This document shows, piece after piece, positions 23,153 through 31,238 of a stretch of DNA of 37,593 nucleotides. Under the pieces are notes generated by a model, which searched no databases, had not been told where the DNA came from, and was given only the letters and a program-made list of their open reading frames with translations. The translations under genes were made by a program, and so were the position numbers. Source of the DNA: Hymenobacter sp. (GTDB taxonomy: Bacteria > Bacteroidota > Bacteroidia > Cytophagales > Hymenobacteraceae); NCBI GenBank assembly GCA_025356245.1, contig JANXUO010000241.1:1-37593 (forward strand), written 5' to 3'. The number at the start of each line of letters is the position of its first letter. Position 1 is the first letter of the stretch.

Positions 23153-23539
23153 CTACACGCCGGCGCCCTCTTCCAGGTCTAATCCGACGATTTGCTTGAA
23201 CACCTCGAACATATAAGGCAGCTCCACGCCCTCCACGACCGTTACCGGTCCTTTGAGGGGCTTCATGCCCCCAGGCATCGGGGTGAACATATAAAAGTCC
23301 ATGCGGACGGTTTCATCGGCCTGGTAGTGGATTTTCAGGCGGTCGAATCCGCCCTCGTTCTCCGGCAAGTCCATACGAACGTAGGTCGGGCGGCTCCCCC
23401 GGCCCTTACGAAAGCACAGGTTAGTGGCCCCCACTAGTTTGCAGAAGGGAGCAGCACCCAGATGAAGCACCAGGGTGAAGGCGTCGGCATCAAAGCCCCG
23501 CCCGGCCATTTTCTCGTTAAACTCCGGGAATAACTGCAT
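23153..23539 (-). CDS. Hypothetical protein, 128 aa
   Basis: A compact mixed alpha/beta protein. FTLVLHLGAAPFCKLVGATNLCFRKG and the beta-like FDRLKIHYQADETVRMDFYMF stand out, followed by a conserved-looking end, PVTVVEGVELPYMFEVFKQIVGLDL. No membrane span or catalytic motif is visible. A good terminator follows it, so it is probably a single-gene unit. An element TTTTGTGCGTATATAATTAC lies about 50 bp upstream in the opposite orientation to the other copies. I do not recognise the family. Confidence 0.55.
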   Translation of the reverse strand: MQLFPEFNEKMAGRGFDADAFTLVLHLGAAPFCKLVGATNLCFRKGRGSRPTYVRMDLPENEGGFDRLKIHYQADETVRMDFYMFTPMPGGMKPLKGPVTVVEGVELPYMFEVFKQIVGLDLEEGAGV

Positions 23540-23588
23540 GGCAATAGGGAAAGAATAACAACCTGATAAATGCTTGTCGCGGCAAACA

Positions 23589-23608
23589 TTTTGTGCGTAT
23601 ATAATTAC
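23589..23608 (+). promoter_or_regulatory. Copy of the recurring element, reversed
   Basis: TTTTGTGCGTATATAATTAC on the plus strand is the reverse complement of the TATATACGCACAAAA form. It lies 50 bp upstream of the 128-aa gene. Confidence 0.4.
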
Positions 23609-23683
23609 AAACGACGTGCCAGGTTATCGGGTTTGCGCGTTGATATCACAGAAACCAAATGGTTCTTACCCCACCGTCTGGTT

Positions 23684-24217
23684 TCAACCACCGGCCGGGG
23701 CGGTGTGGTAACGGGTGGCGGCGGCCATTGCGGCCAGCGGCAGTCGTTCGGCGGCGGCAATGGCCGCCCTGACGGCAAGGTGGTCGGCAAAGCGCGTCAG
23801 TTGCTCCCGGACGACCGCCCGTGCCTGGTCGACGAAGGCCGGGGCCAGCAGGAAGCGCCGGTAGCCCCGCAGCACGTTGGTCCCGGCATCGAGCAGCGCG
23901 AAGGCAAGGGACGTCGGGTCCGCGTGCCCGGCCCACCGGGTCCGTTCGGCCGCGTCGGCCATCACGTGCCAGTTCAGGCTGGCATCGAACGACCACGACC
24001 CGCCGGCCAGGCGCGCGAGCACGAACGCGATGCCCGGAACCGCCTCGTGAAGTCCGTACTCGAAGGTGCCCTGCCAAGCGGCCACCTCGCGCGGCATCGG
24101 GCCGTTCAGGTAACAGCACACCGCGAAGAAAGCCGGCGTAAGGTCCGCCCGGACCTTGTCCTGCCCGTTGGCATTGTTGTGAACGGGGGAGGGCTTCCCC
24201 AGCTGGAGCACGTGCAT
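23684..24217 (-). CDS. Hypothetical protein, 177 aa
   Basis: I start it at MHVLQLGKPSPVHNN, 10 bp after the stop of the 79-aa gene, rather than at the 225-aa ORF start, which would overlap that gene in another frame. The protein is helical and Ala-rich: PAFFAVCCYLNGPMPREVAAWQG, then SWSFDASLNWHVMADAAERTRW, and a long helix AVVREQLTRFADHLAVRAAIAAAERL. No motif identifies a function. It is probably translated together with the 79-aa gene. It could work with that small partner. Confidence 0.55.
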   Translation of the reverse strand: MHVLQLGKPSPVHNNANGQDKVRADLTPAFFAVCCYLNGPMPREVAAWQGTFEYGLHEAVPGIAFVLARLAGGSWSFDASLNWHVMADAAERTRWAGHADPTSLAFALLDAGTNVLRGYRRFLLAPAFVDQARAVVREQLTRFADHLAVRAAIAAAERLPLAAMAAATRYHTAPAGG

Positions 24218-24227
24218 AGCCGCTTCC

Positions 24228-24467
24228 CTATAGCTTGAAGGCGTCGTGCGTCCAGAAAGTGACCCGGTGGTCCGGGTCCAGGTGCAGCAGCCACTCGGCC
24301 AGGCAGTAATCATAGCCTTCGAGCTTGGACAGCAGGTGCGACCCAGCTTCGGGGTAGGCACTCAATACGGCCTTTACGACCCGGTCATCGCTGCGTTTTT
24401 TGGCGGCTACCTCCCGCAGGTGGTTATCCACGTTGTAGAGGCGCTGGTATTGGTCGGGTCCGAGCAT
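24228..24467 (-). CDS. Hypothetical protein, 79 aa
   Basis: A small charged protein, MLGPDQYQRLYNVDNHLREVAAKK, with a helix LLSKLEGYDYCLAEWLLHLDP and a C-terminal VTFWTHDAFKL. It is followed after 10 bp by the 177-aa gene, so the two are probably one transcript. No family is recognised. Confidence 0.5.
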   Translation of the reverse strand: MLGPDQYQRLYNVDNHLREVAAKKRSDDRVVKAVLSAYPEAGSHLLSKLEGYDYCLAEWLLHLDPDHRVTFWTHDAFKL

Positions 24468-24506
24468 GGTTCTGGGTTGGGCGGGGGGAATTAGAAGAAG
24501 ACAAAG

Positions 24507-25364
24507 TTACGTGGCCTCAGCCGCGGCCGGCTCCGCAGGCTGCCACTCCGGCAACGTGCGGTACTCCACCTCGCGCCCCTCGCGCCCGGCCCGGGCCACG
24601 GCCTCCTTCATGTGGCGGCTCACGCCCCGGTCGGTGTAGACGACGGTGGCCTGCGCGAACTGGGTCCACACTGCCCCTGCTTCAGTGGCCAGTTGCTGGG
24701 CCGTCGCATCGTCCGCGGCTACCACACCCGGCTGGGTAAGCAGCCCGTGGGCAGCCAGGGGCGTTTCGCGCCGGCCCAGGCAGTCGTGCAGGCAGGCCCG
24801 CAGGTAACGCAGGTTCTCCGGCACGTCCCCGCAGTAAGGGCTTTCGACGGCCACCAGCCGCCAACCGTCACCGGTGGGCAGCAGCCCCCGGCTGGCCGCC
24901 GGCGCGGGCACGTAGTCCAGGTTGGCCCGGGCCATCTCGTGCTGGTGCTGAAGGGCGCTCTGCACCTGACGCGGCGAGAGGTTGAGCAGCAGCTCCGCGC
25001 TCTGGCCCAGCACCCCGCCCAAACGGTTGGCCGCGTCGGCTACCGCGCTGTCGTACTGGCTGGCATAGAGGACGAGCAGCTTGTCGCTCTGCTGCACCAG
25101 CTTGCCCAACTCGAACTTGATGTTGTTTTTGAAAAAGCCCATGTCGCAGGCCCGCCGAACGAAATGGTCGAGCTGCACCAGGGCAGCCACCACGCCGCCC
25201 ATAACGGCCCCCTCGGGCCCGTCGAGCACGTCGCCGGCGCGGCGGCCCGGCCGAAAAAGAGAAAAGGGCGGGTTGGTGCGCAGGCTCGGCGCTTTGGGCT
25301 CGGGGGCCAGCGGAAAACCGGGCCGGTACGTGGCACCGAAACCCAGCGTTTTGAGGTCCATCAT
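24507..25364 (-). CDS. Protein with C-terminal nucleoside-deoxyribosyltransferase-like domain
   Basis: The protein is 285 aa from MMDLKTLGF; the 405-aa ORF start runs through the neighbouring gene in another frame. The N-terminal 150 residues look helical and unknown (FFKNNIKFELGKLVQQSDKLL...). The C-terminal 110 residues resemble the DUF4406/DUF7768 type related to nucleoside 2-deoxyribosyltransferases: VAVESPYCGDVPENLRYLRA, then PLAAHGLLTQPGVV, and a late TVVYTDRGVSRHMKEAVARA. Such domains occur in phages and plasmids and may cut or swap bases in nucleotides. The fusion with the N-terminal region is unusual. The match is from memory and moderate. Confidence 0.6.
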   Translation of the reverse strand: MMDLKTLGFGATYRPGFPLAPEPKAPSLRTNPPFSLFRPGRRAGDVLDGPEGAVMGGVVAALVQLDHFVRRACDMGFFKNNIKFELGKLVQQSDKLLVLYASQYDSAVADAANRLGGVLGQSAELLLNLSPRQVQSALQHQHEMARANLDYVPAPAASRGLLPTGDGWRLVAVESPYCGDVPENLRYLRACLHDCLGRRETPLAAHGLLTQPGVVAADDATAQQLATEAGAVWTQFAQATVVYTDRGVSRHMKEAVARAGREGREVEYRTLPEWQPAEPAAAEAT

Positions 25365-25452
25365 CGTGAAAGGAGCAGTAGCGGGCGGAGCATCAGGTAA
25401 GGAAAAAGGCAGTGGGGAAAAGACGGGCCAGCACTTGGTGGGCGGTGGCGCA

Positions 25453-25755
25453 TCAGCCCCGGGGCGGGGCATAGTGCGGCACCCAGGTGGCCCCCCTCGG
25501 CGGCGCTCCCTCGGGACCGAAGGAATGATGGCGGCGGTGCAACACGCCTTCGGTACGGCCGAAGAACACCCCGGTGTCGCTGGTCTGAACGCAGGCGTAG
25601 CCCGTGACCCCCAGCAGTTGGCGGAAGCGCGCCACCGCGTCCTCGTGGCTAAACGCTTCGAGTTCATGCCGGTACTGGGCCGTTTCGTTGAACACCACGA
25701 AGAAGCGCAAATCCGCTTCGGCAACTACTTCGGCAACAGGGGCATTGGAATCCAT
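25453..25755 (-). CDS. Hypothetical protein, 100 aa
   Basis: The protein starts at MDSNAPVAEV; the upstream 22 residues of the ORF overlap the promoter element. It has DLRFFVVFNETAQYRHELEAFSHEDAVARFRQLLGVTGYACVQ, a ferredoxin-like beta-alpha-beta pattern, then a Gly/Pro/His-rich tail (RRHHSFGPEGAPPRG). The role is unknown. It lies 88 bp upstream of the deoxyribosyltransferase-like gene and may share its transcript. Confidence 0.5.
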   Translation of the reverse strand: MDSNAPVAEVVAEADLRFFVVFNETAQYRHELEAFSHEDAVARFRQLLGVTGYACVQTSDTGVFFGRTEGVLHRRHHSFGPEGAPPRGATWVPHYAPPRG

Positions 25756-25807
25756 AAAACAAAAATAAAGAAGGATTGAAGGAAGATTGCGAAATCGGTT
25801 GTTGTGC

Positions 25808-25822
25808 CTGAATACGCACAAA
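25808..25822 (-). promoter_or_regulatory. Copy of the recurring TACGCACAAA element
   Basis: The plus strand reads TGAATACGCACAAAA about 55 bp upstream of the 100-aa gene; a similar CCTGAATAGATACACAAA lies upstream of the 216-aa gene. Confidence 0.4.
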
Positions 25823-25880
25823 AACCGAACCGCGAAAGAGATTTTTGGAGCTTTTGCACCAGCCCCGGACTTGCACCGGC

Positions 25881-26531
25881 TCAGGCCGCGAGCAACCCCC
25901 GGACCTCACTGCCGAAAAAGCACTGGCTGCGGGGGGAAGTGCGCAGCACGGCGGGGACCCGGCCCTCGAATTCGACTTCAATCCCCAGGAAACCCTCGGC
26001 GTGGAAGTAGCCCACCACCCGCACCTGCCGGGGCCGGCCCCGGCGCACCACCTGCACCGAATCCGCTACAGCGGGCAACTGTGTCCCCGACCACTGCAAC
26101 CCACCCGGCAAATCGGCCAATGTTTCGCGGCTCACCCACATGGGTACCGCCACTCCCTCACGGCTCTCGGCGGAGGCGGCGCTTGCCTCGACCCGTTGCT
26201 CGACCTCCTGTTCCACCGCAGGGGCAGTAATTTCCAGCACCTGCCGGAGTGTGGCCGCTCCTACCTCGGGGCGGGGCTGACGCTGACCGTTCAGCACCTG
26301 GCGCACGTACTGGCTGACTTTGTTGCTCCAGAACATTTTCTGGGCCCAACTGGCTTGATAGAATTTTTCCCAGGCGGTGGCCCGCTGGTGGTCGGTAATC
26401 ACCTCGCTGCTCAAGGACCGGCGCATCGAGCGTTCGGCCGTTTCGTCCAGCTCGCGCAGCATCCGGCCGCCCCAGGTGTCGGTGTAAGTTTGCGGGTTGT
26501 CAATCAGGGCGGGGGTGTTGGGTCTGGACAT
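25881..26531 (-). CDS. Hypothetical protein, 216 aa
   Basis: The N-terminal half has ERSMRRSLSSEVITDHQRATAWEKFYQASW and KMFWSNKVSQYVRQVLNG, a helical DNA-binding look with basic and aromatic residues. A Glu-rich linker EQEVEQRVEASAASAESREG separates a beta-rich C-terminal part (RPRQVRVVGYFHAEGFLGIEVEFEGRVPAVL). No known motif. It is the first leftward gene after the IS remnant and has the recurring element 60 bp upstream. It may be a nucleic-acid binding plasmid protein, but that is a guess. Confidence 0.5.
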   Translation of the reverse strand: MSRPNTPALIDNPQTYTDTWGGRMLRELDETAERSMRRSLSSEVITDHQRATAWEKFYQASWAQKMFWSNKVSQYVRQVLNGQRQPRPEVGAATLRQVLEITAPAVEQEVEQRVEASAASAESREGVAVPMWVSRETLADLPGGLQWSGTQLPAVADSVQVVRRGRPRQVRVVGYFHAEGFLGIEVEFEGRVPAVLRTSPRSQCFFGSEVRGLLAA

Positions 26532-26587
26532 GGGAAAAGCGTTAAGGAAGTGGGGAAATCAGCGTTCGACATCGGACCCTGCGTACC

Positions 26588-26603
26588 TGAATAGATACAC
26601 AAA
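26588..26603 (-). promoter_or_regulatory. Copy of the recurring element upstream of the 216-aa gene
   Basis: The plus strand reads TGAATAGATACACAAA (minus TTTGTGTATCTATTCA). It lies about 57 bp before the start codon. Confidence 0.4.
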
Positions 26604-26744
26604 CCCGGCCAAAACCCGTTTTATCAATCCGTTAAACACTTTACTTTCACAACTTTATTGGCTACTTTTGCCTATTTCTTATTCCCCACCGCCTCCGTTT
26701 TATTTTTCTGTTCTCATGGGGCTTTCCACGTCTTTTTAAGACCC

Positions 26745-26950
26745 CTAAACTGCATAGGCATCCGCTGGTTCGAGGTGGCGCACCAGGGCCATCATGGCTA
26801 GCGTGTCGAGCAAGGGCTTCACCTTGTCGGCTTTGGTGCGCTGGAATCGGGCGGCTATCTGGGCGCTGCTCAAGGCCTCGCTGGCCGCTTGTTGGATGAT
26901 GGCACGCACCGCGAGCATTTGCTGGGCTAACCCGGCCGAACACGGCTGCC
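26745..26950 (-). pseudogene. C-terminal remnant of a winged-helix-containing gene
   Basis: The frame ends LAQQMLAVRAIIQQAASEALSSAQIAARFQRT then KVKPLLDTLAMMALVRHLEPADAYAV, a winged-helix shape (helices, turn, wing). Similar tails occur on DNA-processing enzymes such as restriction-modification proteins. The upstream end runs into IS3 transposase sequence on the opposite strand, so the 5' part of the gene was lost by insertion or deletion. The 80-aa ORF start MSQQSPRRLC lies in the IS part and is not genuine. Confidence 0.5.
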
Positions 26951-26961
26951 AGTGGGCGCAA

Positions 26962-27204
26962 AGCCGACGCGGCGACTGCTGCGACAACGCCCAGGCCGAG
27001 AGCCGGTGGAGCCGCCTTAAAACCGAGGAGCTGGCCGCCCGTGACTGGCCCGTCTTTGCCGACCGGACTGATGCCCAGGCCAGCGTCGCCGCTTATTTTG
27101 ATTACGACAACCATGAACGCCGCCACTCCAGCATCGGCTACTTAATCTCCCATCAATTTCACCAGCAACAACTTGTAAATAACACCCAATTGTGTCCTGT
27201 CTGA
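26962..27204 (+). pseudogene. IS3-family transposase (OrfB) C-terminal fragment
   Basis: SRRGDCCDNAQAESRWSRLKTEE, then a late YFDYDNHERRHSSIGYLISHQF, is the end of the IS3-family integrase core: the DNA-x-ES block contains the catalytic Glu, and the YN-x2-R-x-HS-x-GY motif follows. Only about 80 codons remain. The 136-aa ORF start at 26794 is in the neighbouring gene's antisense and is not genuine. The junction lies around 26950-26962. It separates the plasmid orphan genes from the CRISPR-Cas region. Confidence 0.8.
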
Positions 27205-27321
27205 GCGGACCACCTCACAACATCCTGCAGCTGTGCTGCGAATGCATTTTGGGAAGGGATTTGGGGGACCGAACGACTTATTGGGGTAGATATTTGCCAG
27301 AGTTAGCTGTTAACCTTTTCC

Positions 27322-28218
27322 ATGATAGAACAAGCCAAACTGCTGCGGGTGCTGCAAATTATTCGTATGCTACGCAATGGCCAAGGGCGCACACTAGCCC
27401 AACTGGCGCAGGCGCTCGACTGCTCAACGCGGACGGTGCGGCGCTACCTGGACCTGCTGGGAGAGGTGGGCTACCTGGTGGATGAACGGATAAACCGGCG
27501 GGGGGTATTTTTCCTGTTTGAGGGGGAGCCGAAGCAAGCCCCGTTTTTTACGGCGGAAGAAAGCGCTTTGCTGGAGCAGGCCCTGGCGGGGCTGGCGGCG
27601 GGACACCCGCTGGGGGCCGGCCTGCGGCACAAGTTGCGCCGGACAACGGAGCTCATTCCGCTGGCCGACGAGTTGGTAGACTTGCAACGGGGCCGGATGG
27701 TGCAGCAGCTGAGCACGGCGGTGCTGGAACGAAAGCAAGTGCGCCTGGTGCGCTACCAGTCGGCCGACTCGGGCACGAGCCGCGACCGGGTAGTGGAACC
27801 GGTGGCGCTGACGGAAGGCTTCGAGCAACTCAACGCCGTGGAGGTAAGCAGCGGGCAGCTGCGGACCTACAAAATTCGGCGGATGGAGGACGTGGTGGTG
27901 CTGGACCACCCGTGCGTGCATCCGGTGACGGAGGAACACCTGGACCTGTTCGGAATGTCGGGGCCGACGTGGCTGCCCGTGGTGCTACGCCTCACCGAGC
28001 GAGCCTACCGGTTGCTGGTGGAGGAAAACGCCGGGGCGCGGCAGTTCACCAGCCCGGACCTGGCCAGCGGCGAGCGGGGCTACGTATTTCGGGGCCAACT
28101 GCGCAGCTACCTGGGCATTGGCCGGTTCGTGCTGGGGCTGCCCACGGAAGTACGAGCAGTGGAGCCGGAGGCGTTTCGGGTGTTTTTGCGGGAGAAAGTG
28201 GCGCGGGCGCGGTGGTGA
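27322..28218 (+). CDS. WYL-domain transcriptional regulator next to cas operon
   Basis: This 298-aa regulator has a winged helix at residues 1-62: LRVLQIIRMLRNGQGRTLAQLAQAL, CSTRTVRRYLDLLGEVGYLVDE and a beta wing RGVFFLFEG. A WYL domain (about 130-225) contains LERKQVRLVRYQSADSGTSRDRVVEPVAL and the NAVEVSSGQLRTYKIRRMEDVVVL block. A C-terminal WCX-like part follows. WYL proteins bind ligands, often nucleic acid, and control CRISPR and other defence genes. Its stop codon lies inside the palindromes upstream of cas8b, 48 bp before that start. It is likely a repressor or activator of the cas operon. Confidence 0.88.
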   Translation: MIEQAKLLRVLQIIRMLRNGQGRTLAQLAQALDCSTRTVRRYLDLLGEVGYLVDERINRRGVFFLFEGEPKQAPFFTAEESALLEQALAGLAAGHPLGAGLRHKLRRTTELIPLADELVDLQRGRMVQQLSTAVLERKQVRLVRYQSADSGTSRDRVVEPVALTEGFEQLNAVEVSSGQLRTYKIRRMEDVVVLDHPCVHPVTEEHLDLFGMSGPTWLPVVLRLTERAYRLLVEENAGARQFTSPDLASGERGYVFRGQLRSYLGIGRFVLGLPTEVRAVEPEAFRVFLREKVARARW

Positions 28219-28250
28219 CAGTAGTTGTCACGACAATAATCATACTTTTG
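28215..28250 (+). promoter_or_regulatory. cas operon promoter with nested palindromes
   Basis: GTGACA-gtagt-TGTCAC (28215-28231) overlaps TTGTC-ac-GACAA (28225-28236). These sit just upstream of TACTTTTG (28243-28250), an exact TAnnTTTG, 16 bp before the cas8b ATG. They make a likely operator for the WYL regulator. The palindrome includes the WYL stop codon. Confidence 0.6.
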
Positions 28251-28266
28251 AGCAAAATAATCAACC

Positions 28267-30216
28267 ATGCTACAAACACTCATTAAGCTGGGCCAACAGG
28301 GCGGCGAAAGCCGGGGGGCGTGGGACGACATCCTAAAGTTTCCGACAGTTCAAACGGAAGATAAAAAGGGGCCGCTGCGCAATTATTGTCTGCCGGTGTG
28401 CTTTGACTTGGATGCCGGTACGGTGGCCTTGGGCGACTTGCGGGAGTTTCACGACGGCAGCGCACGGGAGTTGTTTAACCTGGCCGTGGGAGGGGGTAAC
28501 AACCCGTCGGTGTACGTGTGCGTGGATGGACGCAAGAATCTGGGACAATTTGCCAAGACATTTTTCGGCAAATCGGCGGAATCCAAACGAGGTGAGTTGC
28601 TGAATGAACTGCAGAAAGTGCCGGGGTTGAACGACAGCCCACTGGCAGAAGTGCTGCGGCGGATGTACCCATTGCGGGTAGCTTTCGAGGCACTGGCGCT
28701 AAATGAGAAGAACGAGACGACGCTAAAGAAGCTTACTGAGACCAAGAAGCTAAAGCTCGACGAGCGGGTCGTGCTGGTGTACGCGGAGGTAAAATGCGCG
28801 GAACTGGCCTTGCCGGGGTTTGCGCCGCTGGCAGAGTTGCGCGAGGGCGAACTACTGGGCGTGGGCGGGTACGCCGATTTCATCCAAAGCCGTTACGTGA
28901 AAACGGGAGCGGCACCTGGCAATGGCGCGGGACGATTGTGCTATGCGACCGGAAACGTCGTGGATGACGCGGGTGAGTTAGACATCAGCGAGCGGTACAG
29001 CCTAAACAAGATGTTCGTGACGACGACGCTGCACTACGCCCCCAACTTTGTCAAGAACGACTACCGGCAGCAATACCAGGTAAGTGCAGCCGCCCAGCAG
29101 CTACTGGAGCGCGGTTCGAAGAAGTTACTGGAACGCTACAAAATCAGGATTGCGGGCATTGACCACTGCTTGGTGCCCCAACTGCTGAGCACGGACGCAA
29201 CGGCCGTGGAAAGCTGTTTGCCTCAACTGAGCCGCAAAGCGGACCTGCTCTTCCAGTACAAAAAAATCACGGATGCTGAGGAGGAATTGCGGCTTGACTC
29301 GAACGTATACTGGATTACGTTTCTGGGCTTTGAATCAGATGGCAACTTCTTCAAAACCATTAATTTGATTGAGGGAATAAGCCAAACATATTTTTCGCAA
29401 CTGGTGGCTGCGTGTCAGCGGCTGGATGCATCGTGGCGGCAGGCTCCAGGGCTGCCCTGGGCCAACGTAATGGGGCCGCTGAGCTTTAATTTTTACACTG
29501 TGTTTGGGCTGGTGCCAGTACGCAAGGATAAGGAAAAGCGCAACGCGGCACTGCTGCTATTCAAGCAGATATTGGAACGGCGGCCGGTGCGGCGAGAAGC
29601 GCTGTTCGGGTATTTCAGCGAGGTGGTGCTCTGCCACCGCTACCGACGCTATTTGGCCTACGGCAACATCTACGATAACAACCAGGCCGGAAAGCTGAGC
29701 ACGGCGCAGGCGTTCGACTATGCGGTGCGGGCGACGGTGTACCAGTACCTTGCTTTATTCAATCTACTCACCAGTTTTCAGCTTTTACCTTCCATGACCA
29801 ATGCACAAGCAACGGAGCCGACAGATGCTCCAGAATCGCAAACGGAGATTTCGGAAACCCAGCAAAAAGAGGAGGCCTTCTTCACCCGAATGGAATACCA
29901 GGATTCGCACAAAGCCCTCTATTATCTGGGCCGCGCACTGAGCAAAATTGCACGCGTACAGTCAGACAAAGGCTACAAGTCGAAGCCCATTATGGAGCGG
30001 CTGAATTACTCGGGCATGGACCTGAAATCCATTGTGCGGCTAAGCGAGGATTTGATGGACAAGGTGCGGCAGTTCCAACTGAGCAAGGAGCCGAAAAAGA
30101 GCCCCGAGAAAGCGCTCCGGCATTTCACCAACTACTTCAAGTACGTGGGCTGGAATATGCCCCCCGACGAGGCCCTGTTTTTTATCCTTTCCGGGTACAG
30201 CTACACCACCAAATAA
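28267..30216 (+). CDS. cas8b: Cas8b (Csh1/TM1802-type), large subunit of type I-B Cascade
   Basis: This 649-aa protein leads the operon and has the length and position of the type I-B large subunit. MLQTLIKLGQQGGESRGAWDDIL and the later LRNYCLPVCFDLDAGTVAL resemble the Csh1 N-terminus. Near the end come DSHKALYYLGRALSKIARVQ and a small helical region RLSEDLMDKVRQFQ with FFILSGYSY, which may play the small-subunit role. Cas8b recognises PAM and helps load target DNA. No zinc finger is obvious. Family-level sequence conservation is low, so the call leans on position and these blocks. Confidence 0.85.
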   Translation: MLQTLIKLGQQGGESRGAWDDILKFPTVQTEDKKGPLRNYCLPVCFDLDAGTVALGDLREFHDGSARELFNLAVGGGNNPSVYVCVDGRKNLGQFAKTFFGKSAESKRGELLNELQKVPGLNDSPLAEVLRRMYPLRVAFEALALNEKNETTLKKLTETKKLKLDERVVLVYAEVKCAELALPGFAPLAELREGELLGVGGYADFIQSRYVKTGAAPGNGAGRLCYATGNVVDDAGELDISERYSLNKMFVTTTLHYAPNFVKNDYRQQYQVSAAAQQLLERGSKKLLERYKIRIAGIDHCLVPQLLSTDATAVESCLPQLSRKADLLFQYKKITDAEEELRLDSNVYWITFLGFESDGNFFKTINLIEGISQTYFSQLVAACQRLDASWRQAPGLPWANVMGPLSFNFYTVFGLVPVRKDKEKRNAALLLFKQILERRPVRREALFGYFSEVVLCHRYRRYLAYGNIYDNNQAGKLSTAQAFDYAVRATVYQYLALFNLLTSFQLLPSMTNAQATEPTDAPESQTEISETQQKEEAFFTRMEYQDSHKALYYLGRALSKIARVQSDKGYKSKPIMERLNYSGMDLKSIVRLSEDLMDKVRQFQLSKEPKKSPEKALRHFTNYFKYVGWNMPPDEALFFILSGYSYTTK

Positions 30217-30239
30217 CCAACTTTTTTTCAACCCACCTC

Positions 30240-31238
30240 ATGCCCTTACTCCAACGCAACTCCGACTTTCTGTTTGTTTACGATGCCACGCAGTGCAACC
30301 CGAACGGCGACCCCGACCAAGAAAACAAGCCCCGCATGGACTACGATACCGACACCAACCTGGTGACGGACACGCGGGTAAAGCGCTACGTGCGCGATTA
30401 CCTCAAGATGAGTGGCCACGCTATTTTCGTGGACGGCGAAGACGGGGCCAAAGTGAGCCCGGCGTCCAAGTTGCAGGTTGTGGTGGCGCGGGCGCTGGCC
30501 GAGCCGGCAACGGTGACCGCGCTTTTTGCCGAAAAGCCGGAATTGGAAGCGCCACTGCGGACCATTATGACGGCCGAGGGCAGCGCAGACAAGGTTTTCA
30601 AAAAGCTACAGAGCAAAGAGAACCGGACGCTCAGCCTGTACTTGCTGGCGCAACTGGTAAAGCAGCAATTTGTGGACATCCGGCTGTTTGGCAGCGCTTT
30701 CGCAGTGGAAGGGTTCAACCGGGCCTACACCGGGCCGGTGCAACTCAACTGGGGCTACTCACTAAACCGGGTGAAGCTCATGGAATCGAGCACCATTGCC
30801 TCGACGATGAACGACGACAACGGCACGTTTGGCAAGGACTACCGGGTGCATTACAGTCTGCTGGCCTTCAACGGTACGGTGAACCGCTTTGCGGCGCAAA
30901 CGTCGGGGCTGACGGACGAAGACCTGGCGCTGTTTCGGGAGGCGCTCTGGGACAGCATTCCGGCCCTGCCGACGCGCTCGAAGCTGAACCAGTACCCGAA
31001 ACTCTACGTGGAGGTGGTGTACAAGGACGGCAAAGCCAACGGGCAGCTGGGCGACTTGCGCAACTATCTGAAGGTGGCGGCCCGACAAGGCGAGGAAACG
31101 GCGGTGCGGCGCTTTGAGGATTTGCACTTCGACACCGACGCGCTGATGGCCGCCATCGGACAGTGCGAAGCCGTGGACTACGCCATCGTGCGGACCGGGC
31201 CGGGCTTGACGGTGGCCAACCCCAAGCCCCGCGCCTGA
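30240..31238 (+). CDS. cas7: Cas7 (Csh2-type) Cascade backbone
   Basis: This 332-aa protein begins NSDFLFVYDATQCNPNGDPD, the Cas7 N-terminal motif with the conserved NPNGDP, then RMDYDTDTNLVTDTRVKRYVRDYL. Later blocks are FVDIRLFGSAFAVEG and the GPVQLNWGYSLNRVKLMESS thumb-like segment. Cas7 forms the helical filament along crRNA. The stop TGA overlaps the cas5 ATG by one base (TGATG). It follows cas8b by 23 bp. Confidence 0.93.
   Translation: MPLLQRNSDFLFVYDATQCNPNGDPDQENKPRMDYDTDTNLVTDTRVKRYVRDYLKMSGHAIFVDGEDGAKVSPASKLQVVVARALAEPATVTALFAEKPELEAPLRTIMTAEGSADKVFKKLQSKENRTLSLYLLAQLVKQQFVDIRLFGSAFAVEGFNRAYTGPVQLNWGYSLNRVKLMESSTIASTMNDDNGTFGKDYRVHYSLLAFNGTVNRFAAQTSGLTDEDLALFREALWDSIPALPTRSKLNQYPKLYVEVVYKDGKANGQLGDLRNYLKVAARQGEETAVRRFEDLHFDTDALMAAIGQCEAVDYAIVRTGPGLTVANPKPRA

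Noticed and set aside
23646-24119. 157-aa minus-strand ORF in another frame
   Set aside because: Overlaps the 177-aa gene; Arg-rich and without protein-like pattern, whereas the 177-aa frame continues the small upstream gene.
26794-27204. 136-aa ORF as a full transposase
   Set aside because: Only the last 80 codons match IS3 OrfB; the first part is antisense to the truncated winged-helix gene.
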